The translations under genes and the position numbers were made by a program. From the NCBI GenBank assembly GCA_044356745.1, contig JBIKVP010000045.1:1-16289 (forward strand): a DNA stretch of 16,289 nt. Direction: 5' to 3'. Shown piece after piece: positions 1 to 6,511 of this stretch. Position 1 is the stretch's first letter. Every line of letters starts with the position of its first letter. The notes under the pieces are model-generated. The model ran no database searches. It was not told where the DNA came from and saw only the letters and a list, made by a program, of their open reading frames with translations. Source of the stretch: JBIKVP01 sp044356745. Lineage in GTDB: Bacteria > Pseudomonadota > Alphaproteobacteria > Rhizobiales > Beijerinckiaceae.

Positions 1-95
1 TCCTGAATACCACTTTTCCGCAAAAAGCACGATTATGGGTTGACCGCCTATCCGATAACTTCAAAATACTTCAGACACCAACTCTTCAAATGTGA
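1..95 (+). CDS. IS630-family transposase, C-terminal fragment
   Basis: An open frame enters from the left edge of the window (codons in phase from position 3) and stops with TGA at 93-95, six bases inside the IS end. About 30 residues are visible, beginning LNTTFPQKARLWV and containing LSDNFKIL near the end. In IS630-family transposases the C-terminus commonly has a helix with a Leu-Pro element followed by an Asp-Asn-Phe stretch a few residues before the stop, and this fits. The catalytic DDE residues would lie upstream, outside the window. The call is supported by the transposase N-terminus seen at the matching left end of the other copy. Confidence 0.65.
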   Translation, partial: LNTTFPQKARLWVDRLSDNFKILQTPTLQM

Positions 96-2060
96 GGGGT
101 ATAGATATTTAACGTCTGTGTAAGTTGCAGAAAACCCAATAATAACCGCATGAACGGCGGCTATCCTCATGCCTTTGGCTTTTTTCTCATCAATCGTCCA
201 TTTGAAGGTGCGGTGAGCGAAATGAATGCGAACCCCAAATTGTGAAAGTAATGGCTGCCATAAAATAGCCATTTGTTCGCCCTGCGTAATGGAATTGGTG
301 GAAACAAATGCTACCTTTATATGCGTGCCTTGAATGTATTGCGCAGCCTTTAAATACCATGCAGTCACATAATCCAGTCTGTTGACCTTGCCAGAATTTC
401 CCCAAACTCTCCTCATATCCTCCATTTGTGGATCGGTTCGATACTGATGACCCACAAACGGCGGATTGCCGAGAACATAATCGACATGCCCGTGTTTGAG
501 CGCGTCATTGCGAGGCGCAGCCGAAGCAATCCAGTCTTTTTTCTGTACTGGATTGCCGCGCTCGCGTTGCTCGCTCGCAATGACAGGTGAAGATGATGTG
601 CCGCGCACACCCTGCTCCCTCGCGGTGACGGAGGCTGAACGAATAAATTCCTTCCAATCAGTGGTGAGCGCATTACCATGATGAATGTGCGCGGATTTTT
701 TTAAGGGTAGCCGCGTGAGGGCTTGCCCAAAGGATTCAGACAATTTCATGTTCATCTGATGATCGGTGAGCCACATCGCAGCTTCAGCGATGTGCGCGGG
801 AAACTCTTCAATCTCGATACCGTAAAACTGGTCAACATCTACTCTGGACAGATCTTTTACATCCAGCTCTTGGTTGCTGATACGTTTGGGGTAGAGCGCT
901 TCCAGCACGTCCAGCTCCAGTAGACGCAGCTCGCGGTAGGCCAAAATCAGAAAGTTTCCGCACCCACACGCAGGATCAAAGAATGTGAGCGTGCCCAGTT
1001 TGGTATGAAATTTTTCAAGTTGGCTTTTGCGCTGTGTGGATTTGCTATCGCGGATTTTCTCGAATTCTCCGCGCAATTCATCTAAAAACAGTGGGTGAAT
1101 CGTTTTGAGAATGTTTTTCTCAGAGGTATAATGTGCGCCGCCTTTGCGCTGCTCTTCTGGCAACATCACCATTTGAAACAATGAGCCAAACAAAGCGGGG
1201 GAGACTTTGTTCCATTTAAAGCGACAACATTGCAGCAACGCTTGACGCATGGGCGCATCAAAACTGGGTGTGCGAATGAGTCCCGCGAACAACTTGCCGT
1301 TGACGTGCGGAAAAGCTGCTAAATCCTCATCCAGTATTTTCTGGCGTTTCTCTGGTGGCGTATCCAGAATTTCAAATAAATGAATGAGGTTAGAACCAAG
1401 ATTGCGCCCATCATCTCGGGTGCTGTTTTCAATGTAATTTAAGAAACTATCGGGGGTAAAAATCCCTGTATCATCAGCGAACAGGCAAAACATCAACCGC
1501 ACGAGCAGTTTTTCAAGATCAACACCCGTGTAACCACTCTCCTCTAATTGCGCGTGCAAATTGCCCATAAGGGTTGCCGCTTCAATATTCACCTCTGGCT
1601 GGTCTTTATATTGCTCTAAATGATAACCCGCGATAAAGCCAAAATGACGGATATTGTCAGGGAGTTCCGCGAGAGGAAAGGCGTATTCCTCATTTGTCTC
1701 TAAATCGAGCAGTTCAAAGCTTTGAAAATCAGACAGCAAAATATAGCGCGGGCGTTCATCTTCTTTGAGCGCAAGGTAATAATCTGTCGCTTGGATACGC
1801 GCTTTGTCTAATTTGCGACCTAGTGATTTTTGCTCAATCAACAGTGTGCCAGGCCAAAATAGATCGATAAACCCCGGATTTTTATTTCCAAATTTTTCGA
1901 TCTTCTTTTCGTAAATGGCGACATCGCGGCGGCGTTGGCCAAACACATGGAAAAAATCATTATAGAAACTTTGTGTTTCACCCTTTTCATAATGGGCATT
2001 TTGCCACTCATCGGCAAACCGCCCCGCGCGTGCGCGTATTTCGTTCCAACTTAATGGCAT
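48..2060 (-). CDS. MmeI-like (type IIL) restriction endonuclease/DNA methyltransferase, C-terminus lost to IS insertion
   Basis: This belongs to the single-chain restriction-modification proteins that cut and methylate DNA with one shared recognition domain. The N-terminal nuclease site is visible as D66, nine residues, then E76-Q-K78, the spacing known for MmeI. Residues 306-312 (KGGAHYT) and the SAM-binding FDPACGCGNF (361-370) follow, then catalytic motif GNPPF at 531-535, the N6-adenine type. The frame is native only to about residue 653. The last 17 or so residues and the stop come from the IS that inserted at 102-103. Family members are usually around 900 residues or more, so the target recognition region is missing and the protein is probably inactive. 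Residues about 475-522 are an extra block encoded by a palindromic element between the SAM-binding region and GNPPF. The gene starts 21 bases after the lepA stop and may be read from the lepA transcript. I saw no strong ribosome binding site. It could equally be annotated as a pseudogene. Confidence 0.8.
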   Translation of the reverse strand: MPLSWNEIRARAGRFADEWQNAHYEKGETQSFYNDFFHVFGQRRRDVAIYEKKIEKFGNKNPGFIDLFWPGTLLIEQKSLGRKLDKARIQATDYYLALKEDERPRYILLSDFQSFELLDLETNEEYAFPLAELPDNIRHFGFIAGYHLEQYKDQPEVNIEAATLMGNLHAQLEESGYTGVDLEKLLVRLMFCLFADDTGIFTPDSFLNYIENSTRDDGRNLGSNLIHLFEILDTPPEKRQKILDEDLAAFPHVNGKLFAGLIRTPSFDAPMRQALLQCCRFKWNKVSPALFGSLFQMVMLPEEQRKGGAHYTSEKNILKTIHPLFLDELRGEFEKIRDSKSTQRKSQLEKFHTKLGTLTFFDPACGCGNFLILAYRELRLLELDVLEALYPKRISNQELDVKDLSRVDVDQFYGIEIEEFPAHIAEAAMWLTDHQMNMKLSESFGQALTRLPLKKSAHIHHGNALTTDWKEFIRSASVTAREQGVRGTSSSPVIASEQRERGNPVQKKDWIASAAPRNDALKHGHVDYVLGNPPFVGHQYRTDPQMEDMRRVWGNSGKVNRLDYVTAWYLKAAQYIQGTHIKVAFVSTNSITQGEQMAILWQPLLSQFGVRIHFAHRTFKWTIDEKKAKGMRIAAVHAVIIGFSATYTDVKYLYPSHLKSWCLKYFEVIG
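78..101 (-). repeat. Right terminal inverted repeat of IS630-like element
   Basis: Read on the minus strand from 101 down to 78, the sequence is TACCCCTC, acatt, TGAAGAGTTGG. It matches the plus-strand sequence at 16167-16190 at 19 of 24 positions, with all five mismatches in the central block. Confidence 0.75.
504..584. repeat. Palindromic element inserted in frame inside the methyltransferase gene
   Basis: The outer arms GTCATTGCGAG (504-514) and CTCGCAATGAC (574-584) are exact reverse complements. So are the inner arms CAATCCAGT (527-535) and ACTGGATTG (547-555), which are separated by 11 bases. The segments between the arms differ in length (12 versus 18 bases), giving an internal bulge. 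A degenerate direct copy of the right arm lies at 613-629 and matches 568-584 at 14 of 17 bases, 45 bases away. The unit therefore repeats in frame and gives the related peptides VTAREQGVRG and VIASEQRERG. The frame stays open throughout, as with the Rickettsia palindromic elements found inside proteins. No second full copy is present in this window. Confidence 0.8.
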
Positions 2061-2081
2061 GGGGCAAAAACGCTTTTCACA

Positions 2082-3887
2082 TCAACTATCCATCTTGAGC
2101 GCCGCAATAAACGCCTCTTGCGGAATGTCGACTTTTCCGAATTGGCGCATCTTTTTCTTACCCTCTTTTTGTTTATCAAGGAGCTTGCGTTTACGCGAGG
2201 CATCACCGCCATAACATTTTGCGGTCACATCTTTGCTAAGGGCTTTGATTGTTTCACGGGCAATGACTTTTCCGCCAATCGCTGCTTGCACGGGAATTTG
2301 AAACAAGTGACGCGGGATCAAATCTTTGAGTTTCTCGCACATAGCCCGTCCACGCATTTCTGCACGTGTGCGATGCACCAGCATTGAAAGGGCATCGACT
2401 GGCTCTGCGTTGACTAAGATCGACATGCGCACGAGATCACCTTCGCGATAATCGGTGACATGATAATCGAAGGAAGCATATCCCTTTGAAATCGATTTTA
2501 AACGATCATAAAAATCAAATACGACTTCGTTGAGCGGAAGATCGTAGGTCAGCATCGCGCGTTTGCCGACATAATTGAGATCAATCTGAATACCGCGTCG
2601 ATCCTGACAAAGTTTGAGAATGCCGCCCAGATACTCATCAGGGGTGAGAATGGTTGCCCTGATCCAAGGCTCTTCAATCGCTGTGATTTTCATCACGTCT
2701 GGCATATCAGCGGGATTGTGAAGTTCAATCACATCCCCATTTGTCAGCATGATCCGATAAACCACAGAAGGCGCAGTGGCAATCAGATCAAGATTAAACT
2801 CACGTGATAAACGCTCCTGAATAATCTCAAGATGCAGCAAGCCAAGGAAGCCACACCTAAAACCAAAACCAAGTGCGGCAGATGATTCCATTTCAAATGA
2901 AAAGCTTGAATCATTGAGGCGCAATTTGCCCATAGCGGCGCGCAAATCATCAAATTGAGCCGCATCAGCAGGAAACAGTCCACAGAAGACCACAGGCTGA
3001 ACATCTTTAAAGCCAGGAAGCATTTCAGCACAGGGGCGCTTATCTTCAGTAATCGTATCGCCAACGCGTGTGTCTGACACTTCTTTGATTGAAGCATTGA
3101 GAAAGCCGACTTCCCCAGACCCTAATTGTTTGAGTTCAAGCATTTTGGGGCAAAATACACCCACACGATCAATCGTATAAGTGGCATTCGTGCCCATCAT
3201 TTTGATGGTCATGCCTTTTTTAAGTTGCCCATCAATAATGCGCACAAGAACGACAACGCCCAAATATGCATCATACCAGCTATCAACGAGAAGCGCCTTA
3301 AGAGGTGCTGCGACATCGCCTTTTGGTGGCGGAAGACGTGTGACAATCGCCTCAAGAACCTCCTCAATGCCTAAACCCGTTTTTGCGGAAATCGGCACAG
3401 CATCTTGGGCTGAAATGCCAATAACCTCTTCAATCTGCTCTTTGACCCGATCAGGTTCGGCAGCAGGAAGATCAATTTTATTAAGCACGGGAACAATCTC
3501 ATGCCCCGCATCAATCGCCTGATAAACGTTGGCCAGCGTTTGCGCTTCAACCCCTTGTGACGCATCAACCACCAGAAGGGAGCCTTCACACGCTGCCAGT
3601 GAGCGCGACACTTCATAAGCAAAATCAACGTGACCAGGTGTATCCATCAAATTGAGGATGTAAGTTTCACCATTGCGCGCTTTATAGGTGAGGCGCACCG
3701 TCTGCGCTTTAATCGTGATGCCACGCTCTTTTTCAATATCCATCGAATCGAGCACTTGCTCAGTCATCTCACGGGCAGAAAGTCCTCCAGTGGTTTGAAT
3801 AAGGCGATCAGCGAGTGTTGATTTGCCGTGGTCAATGTGCGCGACAATCGAAAAATTACGGATATGGGAAATAGGATACTGTGTCAT
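2082..3887 (-). CDS. lepA: Translation elongation factor 4 (LepA/EF4)
   Basis: A ribosome-associated GTPase of the EF-G type that acts during stalled or stressed translation and in ribosome biogenesis. With the chosen start it is 601 residues, the usual LepA length. GTPase motifs appear in order: AHIDHGKS (P-loop, residues 15-22), RGITIKAQ (switch I), DTPGH (switch II), NKID and SAKTG. The LepA-specific C-terminal half follows and ends in the basic KKKMRQFGKVDIPQEAF, typical of the family. The frame stays open 31 codons further upstream, but those residues are cysteine- and arginine-rich and unlike LepA, so I start at MTQYPISHIRNF. An ATG four codons earlier (3899) is an alternative, and neither has a clear Shine-Dalgarno. 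The gene lies 118 bases downstream of msrA on the same strand. Bacterial lepA often precedes lepB, but here an accessory methyltransferase gene follows. Confidence 0.95.
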   Translation of the reverse strand: MTQYPISHIRNFSIVAHIDHGKSTLADRLIQTTGGLSAREMTEQVLDSMDIEKERGITIKAQTVRLTYKARNGETYILNLMDTPGHVDFAYEVSRSLAACEGSLLVVDASQGVEAQTLANVYQAIDAGHEIVPVLNKIDLPAAEPDRVKEQIEEVIGISAQDAVPISAKTGLGIEEVLEAIVTRLPPPKGDVAAPLKALLVDSWYDAYLGVVVLVRIIDGQLKKGMTIKMMGTNATYTIDRVGVFCPKMLELKQLGSGEVGFLNASIKEVSDTRVGDTITEDKRPCAEMLPGFKDVQPVVFCGLFPADAAQFDDLRAAMGKLRLNDSSFSFEMESSAALGFGFRCGFLGLLHLEIIQERLSREFNLDLIATAPSVVYRIMLTNGDVIELHNPADMPDVMKITAIEEPWIRATILTPDEYLGGILKLCQDRRGIQIDLNYVGKRAMLTYDLPLNEVVFDFYDRLKSISKGYASFDYHVTDYREGDLVRMSILVNAEPVDALSMLVHRTRAEMRGRAMCEKLKDLIPRHLFQIPVQAAIGGKVIARETIKALSKDVTAKCYGGDASRKRKLLDKQKEGKKKMRQFGKVDIPQEAFIAALKMDS

Positions 3888-4005
3888 TGTTGGAAGCATG
3901 TTTCGCAAAAGTGTGGGCGGTTTTGCGCAAAACCTGCGACAAAACAAAAATCTTGCTTTAGCGATACCAGCACGCCTCACTCACGGCAAGAGCCTTCACA
4001 TCACA

Positions 4006-4650
4006 TCATCCGATCGAACAGCTCACACCCGTGCCGCCCAAACCACAATAACCATTTGGATTTTTGGCAAGATATTGCTGATGCTCATCTTCAGCAAAAT
4101 AAAATGGATGTGCATCCGTGATTTCAGTCGTGATAGGTGGATAGCCTCGCGCTTTAAGATCACGCGAATATTGATCACTTGCCGCTTGTGCTTGCGCCCT
4201 CAAAGCGTCATTTTCAATATAAATGACTGAGCGATATTGCGTGCCTCTATCATTACCTTGACGCATTCCTTGAGTGGGATCATGCCCTTCAAAAAACAGC
4301 TTAAGCAAATGCGTAAAGGAAATGATGCTAGGATCGAAAACCACCAAGACAACCTCGGTATGTCCCGTCTGGCCGCTGCATACCTCCTTATAAGTGGGAT
4401 TTTGCGTAAATCCTCCCGCATAGCCTACCGCCGTCACCCATACGCCGTCCTGCTTCCAGAAGAGGCGCTCTGCCCCCCAAAAGCATCCCATCCCGAGCAA
4501 GACCTGCTGACATTGCGACGGATAAGGGCCTTTGAGTGCCCGGCCTGATATAAAATGATGTATGGAGGTTGAAAGCGGCTGAGCCCTACCCTTTAAAGCA
4601 GTTATCTCATTCACAATAGGAGTTTGTGTCTTCAGAAAATTGAAAAACAT
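4006..4650 (-). CDS. msrA: Peptide-methionine (S)-S-oxide reductase MsrA
   Basis: Reduces the S epimer of methionine sulfoxide in proteins and free methionine, using thioredoxin as reductant. The catalytic motif GCFWGAER places the nucleophilic cysteine at C56. Two further cysteines near the C-terminus, C202 (NGYCGLGG) and C211, match the three-cysteine arrangement of E. coli MsrA (C51, C198, C206). The 214-residue length also matches that long form, which has an N-terminal extension before the catalytic core. The start is supported by AAGGAG five bases upstream. The gene follows the terC-family gene with a 23-base gap, so the two are likely co-transcribed. No signal peptide is apparent, so it should be cytoplasmic. 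Confidence 0.96.
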   Translation of the reverse strand: MFFNFLKTQTPIVNEITALKGRAQPLSTSIHHFISGRALKGPYPSQCQQVLLGMGCFWGAERLFWKQDGVWVTAVGYAGGFTQNPTYKEVCSGQTGHTEVVLVVFDPSIISFTHLLKLFFEGHDPTQGMRQGNDRGTQYRSVIYIENDALRAQAQAASDQYSRDLKARGYPPITTEITDAHPFYFAEDEHQQYLAKNPNGYCGLGGTGVSCSIG

Positions 4651-4655
4651 GCAAA

Positions 4656-4661
4656 CTCCTT
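4656..4661 (-). promoter_or_regulatory. Ribosome binding site of msrA
   Basis: AAGGAG on the minus strand, five bases before the ATG at 4650. It is one of the best Shine-Dalgarno matches in the window and fixes the long N-terminal form of MsrA as the likely product. Confidence 0.75.
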
Positions 4662-4673
4662 ATTGTGTCGGCA

Positions 4674-5705
4674 CTATATTTTGGGATCAACAGCTTCTAC
4701 TTTAACGGGGGATTCAGCCAGAATTGCGGCATCCTGTTCAGCTTCGTCTTGGCGCGTTTTCCATAAGGAATAAAGCACTCCACCTGCAATCAATCCAATC
4801 GTTATAGCAAGTGAAATTGCGGGGTTCATTTTGCCAACAAAGTGATTCCAGAAGATTTTTGTGCCAATGAAAATAAGCACAATGGCGAGCGCATATTTCA
4901 AATAATGGAAGCGATGTACCATGGCAGCTAGAGCAAAATAAAGCGCTCTTAAGCCCAAAATTGCCATGATATTTGCGGTGTAAACGATATAAGTGTTCGT
5001 TGTAATCGCGAAAATAGCGGGAACTGAGTCAACCGCAAAAATCAAATCCGCAATATTGATAACAACGAGAGCAAGAAATAGCGGAGTCGCAAAATAAACA
5101 AGCTTGCCGGTTTTTTCATCGGGCTGTTTGATAAAAAAGCGATGACCATGCAGCTCCTTCGTCAATCTCATACGTGATGACAAAAATTTGACAATCGGAT
5201 TTTTAGACACATCTGGATCGCCCTCTTTGACGACAAGCATTTTAATGCCCGTTGCAATCAAGAATGCACCGAATAGGAAGAGTACCCATTCATATTGCTG
5301 CACAAGAGCCGCACCAACCGCGATCATAATTCCGCGTAATATTAATACTGCAATAATGCCCCACAACAAGGCACGATACTGGTAAGCCCTTGGAATTGCA
5401 AAGAAACTAAAAATGAGAGATATGACAAAGACATTGTCAATAGAGAGGGATTTCTCAATAAAAAAGCCCGTGTAATATTCCAGCGCGCGGGTAGAACCCA
5501 TGTCGTACCAAATCCATCCCCCAAACATAATCGCAAAACTGATGTAAAAACCAGAGAGCCAGAGACTTTCTTTGACCCCCATTTCTTTGTCGGTTTTGTG
5601 AAGTACACCCAGATCAAAAGCGAGCAATACAAAGACAACAGTCAAGAAAATTAGCCATTTGAGCACAGGAGCACCCAGAAAATCCGCAAACAAAAATTCG
5701 ACCAT
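4674..5705 (-). CDS. TerC/Alx-family integral membrane protein
   Basis: A polytopic inner-membrane protein of the TerC family, whose members (Alx, TerC) are linked to manganese homeostasis, alkaline pH and tellurite resistance. About eight to nine hydrophobic segments can be read, for example residues 15-35, 50-68, 115-135, 140-158, 205-225, 240-262, 268-285 and 296-315. Family hallmarks are SLSIDNVFV (D90) and INIADLIFAVDSVPAIFAI (D220, D226), acidic residues inside membrane segments thought to bind metal, and D31 in the first segment. A charged C-terminal tail follows the last helix. The start at 5705 is preceded by AGGG eight bases upstream. msrA lies just downstream, so the pair probably forms an operon. 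The exact substrate cannot be told from sequence. Confidence 0.92.
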   Translation of the reverse strand: MVEFLFADFLGAPVLKWLIFLTVVFVLLAFDLGVLHKTDKEMGVKESLWLSGFYISFAIMFGGWIWYDMGSTRALEYYTGFFIEKSLSIDNVFVISLIFSFFAIPRAYQYRALLWGIIAVLILRGIMIAVGAALVQQYEWVLFLFGAFLIATGIKMLVVKEGDPDVSKNPIVKFLSSRMRLTKELHGHRFFIKQPDEKTGKLVYFATPLFLALVVINIADLIFAVDSVPAIFAITTNTYIVYTANIMAILGLRALYFALAAMVHRFHYLKYALAIVLIFIGTKIFWNHFVGKMNPAISLAITIGLIAGGVLYSLWKTRQDEAEQDAAILAESPVKVEAVDPKI

Positions 5706-5950
5706 GTGTCAGTCCCTAACTTTTAATAACTTTTTCAATTCGATGTATGCGAAGGGCGTGATCTAAACACAAGCCCTAAAGTGGCTTCCTCATTTTTACA
5801 ACTTATAATCACTGGTGTTATCCACGCTTATAGCTGATGCGGCCGCGTGGAAAATCAAGATTCATTGTGCACTTTTTGCAAACACTCTTAGACTGCAAAC
5901 GATATGTTAGAGGATTTGTTGCACGATAGTGACACATTTGTCGTGAGTTT

Positions 5951-6487
5951 ATGATGTCATTTATATCTCGCCGAACATTTTTAATTGCTGGTGCTACAAC
6001 GTTGACGCTTTCTGGCTGTCGCTCGGTAGAAGGCATTGTCTTGCCCGATATAACGTTACCAGCGATTGACGGACTACGTACATGGAATGGCTGGCCCTTG
6101 CCTGGAGTGCGTTCACAAACCTTTCGCGAGTCAACTTTCACACTTCTCAACGTATGGGCGACGTGGTGTCCTTATTGCCGTGGTGAACATGGCCAACTAA
6201 TGAAAATGGCTCAAGAAAATCGCTTTAAAATTGCAGGACTTGTTACGCGAGACACCCCTGATAAGGTTCGTGCCTATCTTGAGGCGGAAGGCAATCCTTA
6301 CATTGCCGTGTCGATTGATACACGTCGTGAACTTCTCAAACCGCTACGCGCAAGCGGTGTTCCGCAAACTTATCTGATTGACCGAACGGGAACTGTTCTT
6401 GCTAGTATTTCAGGCGCGATGTCTGATGAAAGCGTCAAGCGTATTTTCGAGCCTGCAATTGATAAGGCAATGAAGAAAACAGTTTGA
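5951..6487 (+). CDS. TlpA/DsbE-like thioredoxin-fold lipoprotein
   Basis: A predicted periplasmic thiol-disulfide protein. The N-terminus SRRTFLIAGATTLTLSGC combines a twin-arginine-like start with a hydrophobic stretch and a lipobox (LSGC, C23), so the mature protein is probably membrane-anchored through a lipidated cysteine. The redox site is WCPYC (C73, C76) and the cis-proline loop is GVPQTYLID (P138), both standard for the TlpA/CcmG-DsbE group of reductants. The 178-residue length fits. There are two adjacent start codons (5951 and 5954) and no strong Shine-Dalgarno. It is transcribed away from terC across a 245-base gap and converges on prfB with 24 bases between stops. A cytochrome c maturation role is possible, but no ccm gene is nearby, so the partner is unknown. 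Confidence 0.88.
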   Translation: MMSFISRRTFLIAGATTLTLSGCRSVEGIVLPDITLPAIDGLRTWNGWPLPGVRSQTFRESTFTLLNVWATWCPYCRGEHGQLMKMAQENRFKIAGLVTRDTPDKVRAYLEAEGNPYIAVSIDTRRELLKPLRASGVPQTYLIDRTGTVLASISGAMSDESVKRIFEPAIDKAMKKTV

Positions 6488-6511
6488 CACTATTTTTTCA
6501 TATATTCAAAT

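Larger units (their letters stand above)
1..101 (+). mobile_element. IS630-like insertion sequence, right end
   Basis: The last 101 bases of an IS whose body lies to the left of the window. It contains the end of a transposase reading frame (stop at 93-95) and closes with a terminal inverted repeat at 78-101. Read inward from the outer edge this is TACCCCTC, five variable bases, then TGAAGAGTTGG. The same pattern opens the element at 16167. The outer edge abuts TA at 102-103, as expected for IS630/Tc1-mariner elements, which duplicate a TA target. The neighbouring methyltransferase reading frame runs straight into it, which marks the insertion point. Family assignment rests on short protein fragments and the TA target. 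Confidence 0.75.

Noticed and set aside
48..101. The last residues of the methyltransferase frame (SWCLKYFEVIG) as a native C-terminus
   Set aside because: They lie inside the IS end, antisense to the transposase C-terminus, beyond the TA target, so they are a chimeric read-through tail.
48..2060. A wider defence island around the MmeI-like gene
   Set aside because: Everything to its right is housekeeping or membrane-protein sequence. No other restriction, toxin-antitoxin or phage-defence gene is visible in the window.
3888..3980. N-terminal 31-residue extension of LepA
   Set aside because: The residues are Cys/Arg-rich and unlike LepA, the family normally starts just before the IRNFSIVAHIDHGKS segment, and the stretch overlaps the inverted repeats.
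5706..5817. Possible manganese riboswitch (yybP-ykoY) upstream of the terC-family gene
   Set aside because: A CCCTTCGC stretch and some purine-rich bases are present on the minus strand, but the conserved GGGGAGUA block and paired helices are not recognisable.
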